DNA of 64,000 nucleotides. Origin: Sporosarcina luteola. GTDB lineage: Bacteria; Bacillota; Bacilli; Bacillales_A; Planococcaceae. The position numbers and the translations under genes are program-made. How positions within the stretch are numbered: the first letter of the stretch is position 1; each line of letters opens with the position of its first letter. Location: the NCBI GenBank assembly GCA_014204635.1, contig JACHLS010000017.1:1-64000 (forward strand). Reading direction: 5' to 3'. The notes beneath the pieces were generated by a model, which searched no databases, was not told the origin of the DNA, and saw nothing but the letters and a program-made list of their open reading frames with translations. Positions 28,949-35,895 of the stretch are shown one piece after another.

Positions 28949-29134
28949 ATGACAAACAACAATAACAACAACCGCGAGAACAACCGCAACAACAGAAATC
29001 AAAACCAGGACCAAAATCAAAACCGCGACCGTGTTGAATTTGGTACTGAATTTGATAACAACAATAACAACAACCGTGAGAACAACAAGAACAACCGCAA
29101 CAACCAAAACAACCGTAATAACAACAATCGATAA
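28949..29134 (+). CDS. Asn-rich small protein, putative gamma-type SASP
   Basis: A 61-aa protein made almost only of N, R, Q, E, K and D. In the middle it has VEFGTEFDNN; FGTEF is the hallmark repeated in gamma-type small acid-soluble spore proteins (SspE), where germination protease cleaves near the TEF site. The two halves, NNNNNRENNRNN and NNNNNRENNKNN, look like an internal duplication. GGAGGTGAAAATCA precedes the ATG. If correct, it is an amino-acid reserve of the spore core. Unlike B. subtilis SspE it lacks Ala, Ser and Thr-rich repeats, so identity is tentative. Confidence 0.6.
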   Translation: MTNNNNNNRENNRNNRNQNQDQNQNRDRVEFGTEFDNNNNNNRENNKNNRNNQNNRNNNNR

Positions 29135-29146
29135 TAATTGAAAAAG

Positions 29147-29177
29147 AAAACCGCCAGGATATCCTGGCGGTTTTTGT
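29147..29177. terminator. bidirectional terminator
   Basis: Perfect palindromic stem AAACCGCCAGGA/TCCTGGCGGTTT. T-runs follow in both directions (TTTTTG and TTTTCTTTTTC), fitting the convergent small genes on either side. Confidence 0.9.
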
Positions 29178-29183
29178 GTTCAA

Positions 29184-29321
29184 TTACAGGAAGAATGCCC
29201 AGATGGCAGATAGCTTCCACTTTTTACTTCTTCGGCGGATTACTGCTCCTTGTTGATTCCCTCTTTGTTGTCGCAAATCCTCCATATGACGTAAAATTAC
29301 TTCTCTCTCAATAAAATTCAT
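29184..29321 (-). CDS. small hypothetical protein, 45 aa
   Basis: Begins MNFIEREVILRHMEDLRQQR and ends with RRRSKKWKLSAIWAFFL, a basic then hydrophobic tail. AAGAGGAGA lies 10 nt before the ATG, and the bidirectional terminator at 29147-29177 lies just past its stop; these two facts support real expression. I do not recognise it. A basic amphipathic protein of this kind could bind RNA or membranes, but nothing proves it. Confidence 0.5.
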   Translation of the reverse strand: MNFIEREVILRHMEDLRQQRGNQQGAVIRRRSKKWKLSAIWAFFL

Positions 29322-29360
29322 AACGTTAAATTCTCCTCTTAGTCGGAGAAGGAACTTCAA

Positions 29361-29471
29361 TTATCTCAGGGGCAACGGTGGCCCCAACACATCGGGTGAA
29401 GAATCCCACTCCGTTTTCTCATTGGTATTTTGTCGTTTGATTGTTTCCTTAGTAAGCCATAACTTAATCAT
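29361..29471 (-). CDS. small hypothetical protein, 36 aa
   Basis: Begins MIKLWLTKETIKRQNTNEKT and ends PDVLGPPLPLR. It has an excellent ribosome binding site, AAGGAGGATTTTCAA, before the ATG. No domain is recognisable. It is one of several tiny minus-strand frames with good ribosome binding sites between 29.1 and 29.8 kb. Confidence 0.45.
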   Translation of the reverse strand: MIKLWLTKETIKRQNTNEKTEWDSSPDVLGPPLPLR

Positions 29472-29523
29472 TTGAAAATCCTCCTTTTTTTTTTCAATCT
29501 GCTCATCTGACGTGCGGTTTTCA

Positions 29524-29580
29524 CTAACCGTCTTTTACATATTCCTTGTTCGCGATCTGCATAGTACATGCCTTTCCCAT
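29524..29580 (-). CDS. very short reading frame, 18 aa
   Basis: MGKACTMQIANKEYVKDG, preceded by AAGGAGTGCATTACA. The stop (TAG) overlaps a GTG that opens another 18-codon basic frame, which ends with TGA overlapping the ATG of the 36-aa frame. The chain of overlaps may mean a coupled micro-operon or a leader; it may equally be chance. Confidence 0.3.
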   Translation of the reverse strand: MGKACTMQIANKEYVKDG

Positions 29581-29647
29581 TGTAATGCACTCCTTTTTTT
29601 TATTTATGTCACACGCAATTTGCGTGGGGACACCCTCATTTTTAGAC

Positions 29648-29683
29648 ACAAAAAAGCACACGCCTTTTACATAAGCGTGTGCT
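29648..29683 (-). terminator. terminator after frameshifted small gene
   Basis: Perfect 9-bp stem AGCACACGC/GCGTGTGCT, followed on the minus strand by TTTTTTGTG. It abuts the stop of the 37-aa frame at 29683. Confidence 0.88.
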
Positions 29684-29797
29684 CATAGGAAAAGAACGGC
29701 AATTCCTGCCATTCCAAGTGTCAATACTAATTGATTACCAAGCGGAACGGCACGAATACAATATGGAAATGGTTTTGAAAAAAATTACATTTGTCAT
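29683..29797 (-). pseudogene. small hydrophobic protein gene with apparent frameshift in a T7 run
   Basis: The ATG at 29797 has a strong site GGGAGGTACGATTATC. The frame begins MTNVIF but stops after 20 codons. If the run of seven T were six, it would read through as 37 aa: MTNVIFSKPFPYCIRAVPLG then NQLVLTLGMAGIAVLFL, with a hydrophobic C-terminus, ending at a TGA that touches a strong terminator. That arrangement makes a real gene likely. The shift may be a sequencing indel, a true mutation or programmed slippage. Family unknown. Confidence 0.5.
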
Positions 29798-30026
29798 GAT
29801 AATCGTACCTCCCTTTCTTGTTTTGGTTGTTCTACCTTCTCGAGGATAGCATTTCCAATTGGTAATTGTCAATGGTTTTTATTATCTTTTCTCAAAATAT
29901 TTTATTTTGTTTGACCGGTTTGATTTGCTCGTATGCTGTTGATGGCAAGTGCCCGTTGAAATAGTGTATGATGGATAGTATCCAAATGCATAAAAAGAAC
30001 TTGTTTAATTAAAGGAGGGAGTTTAT

Positions 30027-30854
30027 TTGATTACCGATACGAAACTGCAAAAAGAAGCGATGCGCGTACTTAAGCAAACGAGCAGAACCTTCTATATACC
30101 GATTAAACTTCTGAATCCTACCTTACGCTTAGCGGTGGGATCGGCTTACTTATGTATGCGAGCGATTGATGAAATTGAAGACCATGAACAACTGGATGTT
30201 CCGGTGAAGCAGCAATTGCTCGAAGCAACAGGAAAATTGTTGGAAACAGGATTTGATAACGATGTCTATCATCAACTATTGTTGCCTTACAAGGATCTTC
30301 TTCCTGAAGTAACCCTGCGTTTGAATGATTGGCTCGCTGTCTGTCCTGCAGACTATATCGATAAAGTGAAGGAATCGACGAGTATCATGGCAGTCGGCAT
30401 GTCAAAATGGGTCGGGAAGGCATTCGCTGTGGAAACGAAAGAGGACTTGGATGATTATACATATTATGTGGCCGGACTCGTAGGTGTCATGTTATCGGAT
30501 ATTTGGAAGCAATACGATGGCACAGAAACCGATCAAGAGCTGGCTATTGGATATGGCCGCGGCTTGCAAGCGGTAAATATCTTGCGAAATCAAGAGGAAG
30601 ATTCCGAACGCGGTGTAGGGTTCTTCCCTAACGGTTGGACAAGGGCAGACATGTTTGCCTATGCAGAGGCAAATTTACAAATGGCAGATGAATACATTGA
30701 GTCCATCTCTACCAAAAATATTTTGCTCTTCTGCAAAATTCCACTCGCGTTGGCGAAACGGACTCTTTCCGCCTTGCAAAGCGGTGCAGATAAAATGAAG
30801 CGAGATGAAGTTGTCTCGACAGTTGATGAGATTTTAAAAGAGTATGAGGCATAA
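30027..30854 (+). CDS. squalene/phytoene synthase family protein
   Basis: A 275-aa soluble protein of the squalene/phytoene synthase superfamily, which condenses prenyl diphosphates head to head. The SRTFYIPIKLL start is typical. The first Asp-rich motif is present (MRAIDEIEDHE, about residues 49-59). The second, in NILRNQEEDSERG (about residue 186), has Asn where the first Asp of DxxxD normally stands. The start is TTG with AAAGGAGGGAGTTTAT upstream. The product is unknown; no carotenoid or hopanoid genes are in the window. The altered second motif may mean a changed or partial reaction. Confidence 0.85.
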   Translation: MITDTKLQKEAMRVLKQTSRTFYIPIKLLNPTLRLAVGSAYLCMRAIDEIEDHEQLDVPVKQQLLEATGKLLETGFDNDVYHQLLLPYKDLLPEVTLRLNDWLAVCPADYIDKVKESTSIMAVGMSKWVGKAFAVETKEDLDDYTYYVAGLVGVMLSDIWKQYDGTETDQELAIGYGRGLQAVNILRNQEEDSERGVGFFPNGWTRADMFAYAEANLQMADEYIESISTKNILLFCKIPLALAKRTLSALQSGADKMKRDEVVSTVDEILKEYEA

Positions 30855-30966
30855 TGCTGGAATGCAGGCGACTTAAATGGAGCTTGCATTCTTTTTTTCA
30901 GTTCCCAAACATCTGGCCTCATGTCCGCATAAAATAAGGGAGATGAGATGGAGCGGGGGTGGGATT

Positions 30967-31257
30967 GTGAATAAAGACGGACTGTTTTACCAAGCTGGCG
31001 ACGGATCAACATACGACGAAGTTCTCATAGCGAAACTTGCTTTCATCGGAAGTCTGCTGGCAACAATCGGCGATGGAATTACAACGATTTCGGCTGGAAT
31101 GGCACTTGAGAATTTAGCGAACAGCAACGGAAATTCTTCAGGAAACGGGAATGGCTCTACCCGTGGAAACGACTTGGAAAAGATGCAGCAACAGCTGGAT
31201 ATGCTAACAAAAGAGATGGCTCACATGAAAAACTCCTACAATTCAAAAAGATGGTAA
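30967..31257 (+). CDS. hypothetical protein with hydrophobic segment
   Basis: About 96 aa from the GTG at 30967, chosen because GGGGGTGG lies 4-5 nt upstream; an in-frame ATG at 30943 is the alternative. Residues 17-45 (VLIAKLAFIGSLLATIGDGI and following) are hydrophobic and could be a membrane helix. Then come an Asn/Ser/Gly-rich linker (NSNGNSSGNGNGS) and a helical tail with heptad character (LEKMQQQLDMLTKEM). Family not recognised. Confidence 0.65.
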   Translation: MNKDGLFYQAGDGSTYDEVLIAKLAFIGSLLATIGDGITTISAGMALENLANSNGNSSGNGNGSTRGNDLEKMQQQLDMLTKEMAHMKNSYNSKRW

Positions 31258-31276
31258 TCCTCATTTCCATAAAAAA

Positions 31277-31310
31277 GAACGCTTCGGAACAAATTCCTAG
31301 CGTTCATTTT
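31277..31310 (+). terminator. terminator after the 96-aa hypothetical gene
   Basis: Stem GAACGCT/AGCGTTC with a 15-nt loop, followed by ATTTT. Confidence 0.6.
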
Positions 31311-31433
31311 AAATAGCATTTTTCTGTTATTTAGGAATCATCCAAGCGTGGCCGTTGGCTTGTGAATTGAGCAATCAATTCCCGGTCCCTATTAGAATTC
31401 ATTTTCTACGTTCTTTTATCTTTTGAGCAGTCA

Positions 31434-32990
31434 TTAAAACACCTTGGTTGTCCACGTTTCCCCATTCCATACATCGGTCACAACATCCTCGTAAAAATGA
31501 GGTTCGTGCGAAATGAGCAGGACGCTTCCTTTGTATTCCTTCAGGGCGCGTTTCAACTCATCTTTTGCGTCCTGATCGAGATGGTTTGTCGGCTCATCAA
31601 GGACAAGCAGATTGGTTTCGCGGTTGATCAACTTACATAGCCGCACCTTTGCCCGTTCTCCCCCGCTTAACACCTTTACTTTGCTTTCAATATGCTTGGT
31701 CGTCAAACCGCATCTTGCAAGTGCAGCACGCACCTCATATTGCGTAAAATGAGGAAACTCCTCCCATACCTCTTCTAAACAAGTCCGATTGTTATCCGAC
31801 TTGATTTCCTGCTCAAAATACCCGATATGAAGATGCTCTCCCAGTTCCACCGACCCTGAAAGTGCAGGGATTTCACCGAGGATGCTTTTGAGTAGGGATG
31901 TTTTTCCGATTCCGTTGGCGCCGGATAGGGCAATTTTCTGCCCGCGTTCCATCGTCAGATTCAAAGCACTCGATAGTGGTTCATTGTATCCGATAATCAG
32001 ATCGTTTGTCTGGAACAGGAATCGACCTGGCGTCCTGGCGAGCTTGAAATCGAATTGCGGCTTCGGCTTTTCTGCATCCAATTCAATGACATCCATTTTA
32101 TCCAGTTTCTTTTGGCGGGACATCGCCATGCGGCTCGTCGCTGCATTTGCTTTATTGCGGGCAACAAAATCCTTCAAGTTGGCAATTTCTTTTTGCTGCT
32201 TTTTATAAGCTGCTTCCAACTGTTGCTTTTTCATTTCATACACCTGTAAAAATTCCTCGTAGTCCCCTGGATAGCGGGTGATTTGTTGATTCTCCATATG
32301 ATAAATCAGGTTAATGACACTGTTCAGGAAGGGGATGTCATGGGAAATGAGAATGAATGCATTGTCATAGTTTTGCAGATACCCACGCAGCCATTCAATA
32401 TGCTCGACATCCAAATAGTTCGTCGGCTCATCCAGAAGCAAAATATCCGGTTTCTCAAGAAGCAGCTTGCCAAGCAGCACCTTCGTCCGCTGTCCGCCGC
32501 TTAAATCATGGACATCCCGTTCGAGGCCGAATTCATCCAAGCCAAGCCCGTTCGCCACTTCATCAACTTTCGAATCAATAATGTAGAAATCATGATTCGT
32601 CAGTTCATCCTGCATTTGCCCTGTCTCTTCAAGCAGCTTTTCCAATTCATCCGGCTCCACTTCGCCCATTTTAGCGAACAATGCATTCATTTCTTCTTCC
32701 ACGTCGTACAAATATTGAAATGCAGTCCGCAGCACGTCACGTATGCTCATTCCCTGCTTTAACGCAGCATGCTGGTCCAAATAGCCGACGCGCACCCGCT
32801 TCGACCAACTGACCGTCCCTGCATCCGGCTCAAGCCTCCGCGTAATAATATTCATGAACGTGGATTTCCCTTCCCCATTCGCTCCGATCAACCCGATATG
32901 TTCGCCTTGCAATAAACGGAACGAGACATCGTCAAAAATAGCGCGGTCCCCGAAACCGTGGCTCATGTTTTTCACTGTTAATAAACTCAT
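31434..32990 (-). CDS. yfmM: ABC-F family ATPase (YfmM type)
   Basis: A 518-aa cytosolic protein with two ABC ATPase domains and no membrane domain. The first has Walker A GANGEGKSTFM, signature LSGGQRTKV and Walker B LLLDEPTNYLD; the second has GANGIGKTSLL, LSGGERAKV and LVLDEPTNHLD. The basic, coiled inter-domain linker (about residues 240-300) is typical of ABC-F proteins, which act on the ribosome. Length and sequence agree with B. subtilis YfmM. No antibiotic-resistance link is implied by sequence alone. Confidence 0.93.
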   Translation of the reverse strand: MSLLTVKNMSHGFGDRAIFDDVSFRLLQGEHIGLIGANGEGKSTFMNIITRRLEPDAGTVSWSKRVRVGYLDQHAALKQGMSIRDVLRTAFQYLYDVEEEMNALFAKMGEVEPDELEKLLEETGQMQDELTNHDFYIIDSKVDEVANGLGLDEFGLERDVHDLSGGQRTKVLLGKLLLEKPDILLLDEPTNYLDVEHIEWLRGYLQNYDNAFILISHDIPFLNSVINLIYHMENQQITRYPGDYEEFLQVYEMKKQQLEAAYKKQQKEIANLKDFVARNKANAATSRMAMSRQKKLDKMDVIELDAEKPKPQFDFKLARTPGRFLFQTNDLIIGYNEPLSSALNLTMERGQKIALSGANGIGKTSLLKSILGEIPALSGSVELGEHLHIGYFEQEIKSDNNRTCLEEVWEEFPHFTQYEVRAALARCGLTTKHIESKVKVLSGGERAKVRLCKLINRETNLLVLDEPTNHLDQDAKDELKRALKEYKGSVLLISHEPHFYEDVVTDVWNGETWTTKVF

Positions 32991-33056
32991 TTACGTGCAC
33001 CTTTTCTTTTTTAGATTTCTCTTATTATATAAGGATTTGAGGCACAGGGATAGGGG

Positions 33057-33590
33057 TTATTCCTGAATCCCTTCCATGATTCGCCCAAGTGCTTCCATTG
33101 TCCGCAATACATGGACAAGAAAATTTCCGATTTCCTGCATGTGATCTTCATTGATGCGTGTATGGAAATCTGCCTCAATCGTGTAAGTAAATTCGAACGG
33201 TTCCTCACCAAGAACTGAACTGAGTGTCTGCGTGACATCGATTTCCTCCTCCCAAATCGCATACAACACTTGCCCGATCTCTTTGTAGGGAACGGCTTCC
33301 GTTTGCACCTGACTGAAAAAACGCAGAGTAAGAGAACAGCCAGGCTCTCCCCCCTTCATCTCAAGAATCTCTCCGGCTAAATCTTGGAGGGAGGTGCAGA
33401 GCACAATTTCCGCACGCAAGGCCAAAGTATCTAGCAGCATAAATTCGATTCCGAAACGACGTGATAAAATGGCGAAATCCATCTGGTCAGTCCGATTGGT
33501 TATGATAATTCTTTTTTCGATTGTATCTAAGTCGTACATACGGTTTTCAAGCGCTACTTTTATATTTTCAAATATTGTAGGATCATACAT
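33057..33590 (-). CDS. conserved hypothetical protein
   Basis: About 177 aa, acidic and soluble. The ATG at 33590 (MYDPTIFENIKVALENRMYD) is preferred because AAAGGGG lies upstream and the 25 upstream codons look non-coding. It starts 127 bp from the divergent penicillin-binding protein gene. There are no membrane segments or recognisable catalytic motifs; the pattern of alternating strands and helices suggests a single alpha/beta domain. I do not recognise the family. Confidence 0.75.
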   Translation of the reverse strand: MYDPTIFENIKVALENRMYDLDTIEKRIIITNRTDQMDFAILSRRFGIEFMLLDTLALRAEIVLCTSLQDLAGEILEMKGGEPGCSLTLRFFSQVQTEAVPYKEIGQVLYAIWEEEIDVTQTLSSVLGEEPFEFTYTIEADFHTRINEDHMQEIGNFLVHVLRTMEALGRIMEGIQE

Positions 33591-33716
33591 ATTGGGTGCC
33601 CCTTTCCAAATCCAATTGAAGGAATTCTTTTCTAAGATTATAATAAAGGTACTATTCCGAAGCAAAGGAAGCTACATGCAAAGCGTATAGACACCGTAAA
33701 TGAATGGAGGAAATGC

Positions 33717-35735
33717 ATGAAAAAACGACTGATCTTCTTGCTCGCCTTTTGTATCATATGGGTACTGGCAGGATGTGAAAAGAAAACGACACCGGAGGAA
33801 CGGCTTGAATCATATGTTGCTCTTTGGAATGATCATGATTTTACAACTATGTATGAGAAGTTTTTGACGACTGCCACGAAACAAACTTTTGACGCCGCTA
33901 ATTTCGTTGATCGCCAAGAGAAGCTGATAAAAGATTTATCGATTGAAAACCTTGAGGTCACGTATGAAAAACCCGATAAAGAGATGGAATGGGATTCAGA
34001 AAAACCCGCGCCCTTCAGGATTCAAGTGAAAATGGATACAGTGGCCGGTCCTATCTCCTTCCAGAAGGAGATAGTCTTTTTTAAGGAAACACAAGACGAA
34101 GAAGTGAATTGGTTTGCTGAGTGGGATCCGTCCTTCATTTTTCCCGAGTTGGAGCTAAAGGATACAGTCGGGATCGCAACAATTGATTCAAAACGCGGAG
34201 AAATACTGGATCGCAACGATCAGCCGATTGCCATCAACGGCAAAGGTTATGAAATAGGGATTGTTCCCGGTAAGTTTGATCATTCTCGTAAAGCAGAGTT
34301 CGCCAAGTCCATTGGTGTTTCACCAGAGTTTGTCGATAAACAATTAAATCAAAGTTGGGTAAAGCCGGATTATTTCGTGCCGATTGCCAAATTGGCCAGG
34401 ACGGATGCAAACGTACTGGATTCACTTCTTGCCATTCCAGGCGTCACATATCAAAAGACACCGATGCGTGAGTACCCTTATGGAGAAGCACTTGCTCACG
34501 TTTCCGGCTATATCGGTAAAATTACAGCCGAACAACTGGAAGAACGAAAGGAACAAGGATATAAAGAATCAGACCTAATCGGACGACAAGGACTGGAGAG
34601 GTTGCTGGAAAACCGCTTGCGAGGGCAAGATGGAATCCGGATTTTCATCAAGAAACCTGACCCCGGGGCAGACCCCGTTGTCATTGCTGAAACGCCAGCC
34701 ACCAATGGCGAAACTATCCATGTAACGATTGATGCTGAGTTACAAAAGCTGGTGTATGATTCAATGAAAGGCGAACCCGGCACCAGTGCTGCAGTCAATC
34801 CAAAAACAGGTGAAACGCTCGCCCTCGTCAGCTCGCCCAGTTTCGATCCGGCCCATTTCATGCTCGGCATGAGTGAAGAACAATACAAACAATTGTCGGC
34901 AGATCCTCTGCAGCCATTGTTTAATCGTTTTGCTGCAGCCTATGCGCCTGGCTCCACGATGAAACCGATCTCCGCTGCAATCGGATTGGAAGCAGGAACG
35001 CTAAACCCTGCTGTAGGAATTGTCATAAACGGACGGACGTGGCAAAAAGATTCCTCGTGGGGGAATTATAAAGTGTCGCGGCTTCATCCAGAAGCGCCCA
35101 ATCCAATGGACTTGAATAAAGCCCTCATTTATTCGGATAATATTTATTTTGCACAGCAGGCTTTGAAGATGGGCCGGCAATCATTTATTGACGGCTTGCA
35201 CGAGTTCGGCTACGGCGAACCACTCCCGTTTGCCTTAAACTTGGCAGCATCCCAAATTTCAAATGATGGAAAAATCAGCTCGGAAGGCCAACTAGCCGAC
35301 AGTTCATTCGGCCAAGGACAAATGCTGACCAACATCCTTCACCTCACTTCCATGTATGAAGTGTTTTTGACCGATGGTGTAATTTATAAACCGACGCTTT
35401 TTGCGGAAGAGGAAACAGGACAAATATGGAAACAAGGCATTATTAGCTCTGAACATGCTGCTATCATGCGGACAGGTCTGCGCAATGTCGTAGTAGACGG
35501 ATTCGCGCAGGCAGCCAACATGCCAAACATCCCGCTTGCAGGCAAAACCGGCACCGCCGAATTAAAAGCAACCGGTGAAGGCAGAGGCCAAGAGAATGGA
35601 TTTTTCGTGACGTACAATTCAGATAATCCAACCCTCCTCCTCGCCATGATGATTGAGCATGTTGAAGACAATAACGGCAGCGGCTACGTCGCCGCTATGG
35701 TTGCTGATGTGTTCAAGGCATACCAAGCTAGATAA
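33717..35735 (+). CDS. pbpC: penicillin-binding protein, PBP3/MecA-N type lipoprotein
   Basis: A 672-aa D,D-transpeptidase for peptidoglycan cross-linking at the outer face of the membrane. The N-terminus has a lipobox LAGC (about residues 17-20). Residues about 25-145 match the NTF2-like MecA N-terminal domain, 150-320 a PBP dimerisation domain and 340-670 the transpeptidase. Catalytic motifs are complete: Ser413 in GSTMKP, Ser473 in SDN and Lys610 in KTGTAE. Length and layout match B. subtilis PbpC (668 aa). GGAGGAAATGC precedes the ATG. Class-specific beta-lactam affinity cannot be judged from sequence. Confidence 0.92.
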   Translation: MKKRLIFLLAFCIIWVLAGCEKKTTPEERLESYVALWNDHDFTTMYEKFLTTATKQTFDAANFVDRQEKLIKDLSIENLEVTYEKPDKEMEWDSEKPAPFRIQVKMDTVAGPISFQKEIVFFKETQDEEVNWFAEWDPSFIFPELELKDTVGIATIDSKRGEILDRNDQPIAINGKGYEIGIVPGKFDHSRKAEFAKSIGVSPEFVDKQLNQSWVKPDYFVPIAKLARTDANVLDSLLAIPGVTYQKTPMREYPYGEALAHVSGYIGKITAEQLEERKEQGYKESDLIGRQGLERLLENRLRGQDGIRIFIKKPDPGADPVVIAETPATNGETIHVTIDAELQKLVYDSMKGEPGTSAAVNPKTGETLALVSSPSFDPAHFMLGMSEEQYKQLSADPLQPLFNRFAAAYAPGSTMKPISAAIGLEAGTLNPAVGIVINGRTWQKDSSWGNYKVSRLHPEAPNPMDLNKALIYSDNIYFAQQALKMGRQSFIDGLHEFGYGEPLPFALNLAASQISNDGKISSEGQLADSSFGQGQMLTNILHLTSMYEVFLTDGVIYKPTLFAEEETGQIWKQGIISSEHAAIMRTGLRNVVVDGFAQAANMPNIPLAGKTGTAELKATGEGRGQENGFFVTYNSDNPTLLLAMMIEHVEDNNGSGYVAAMVADVFKAYQAR

Positions 35736-35744
35736 GCGCATTGA

Positions 35745-35775
35745 AACGGCTGACCTTCTAAGTCAGTCGTTTTTT
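35745..35775 (+). terminator. terminator after pbpC
   Basis: Stem AACGGCTGAC/GTCAGTCGTT (one wobble pair) followed by TTTTT. Confidence 0.85.
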
Positions 35776-35832
35776 GCTGTTCTCCATCTGATTCGTAAAT
35801 TTTCCCCAATCTTTCCGATTGCATTAATAAAA

Positions 35833-35871
35833 ACAGATGGAGTCGGACGTAATTCGTCCGACTCCTCCTGT
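35833..35871 (-). terminator. terminator after the YcdB/SLH gene
   Basis: Stem ACAGATGGAGTCGGACG with its near-perfect complement, 5-nt loop, then TTTTTATT on the minus strand. Confidence 0.88.
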
Positions 35872-35895
35872 TTCATTCGTTTGTTTCCATTTTAT

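Noticed and set aside
29468-29524. 18-codon basic frame (MKTARQMSRLKKKRRIFK if GTG is read as Met)
   Set aside because: It has no ribosome binding site of its own and its basic residues come from the A-rich Shine-Dalgarno of the next frame; mentioned only for the overlaps.
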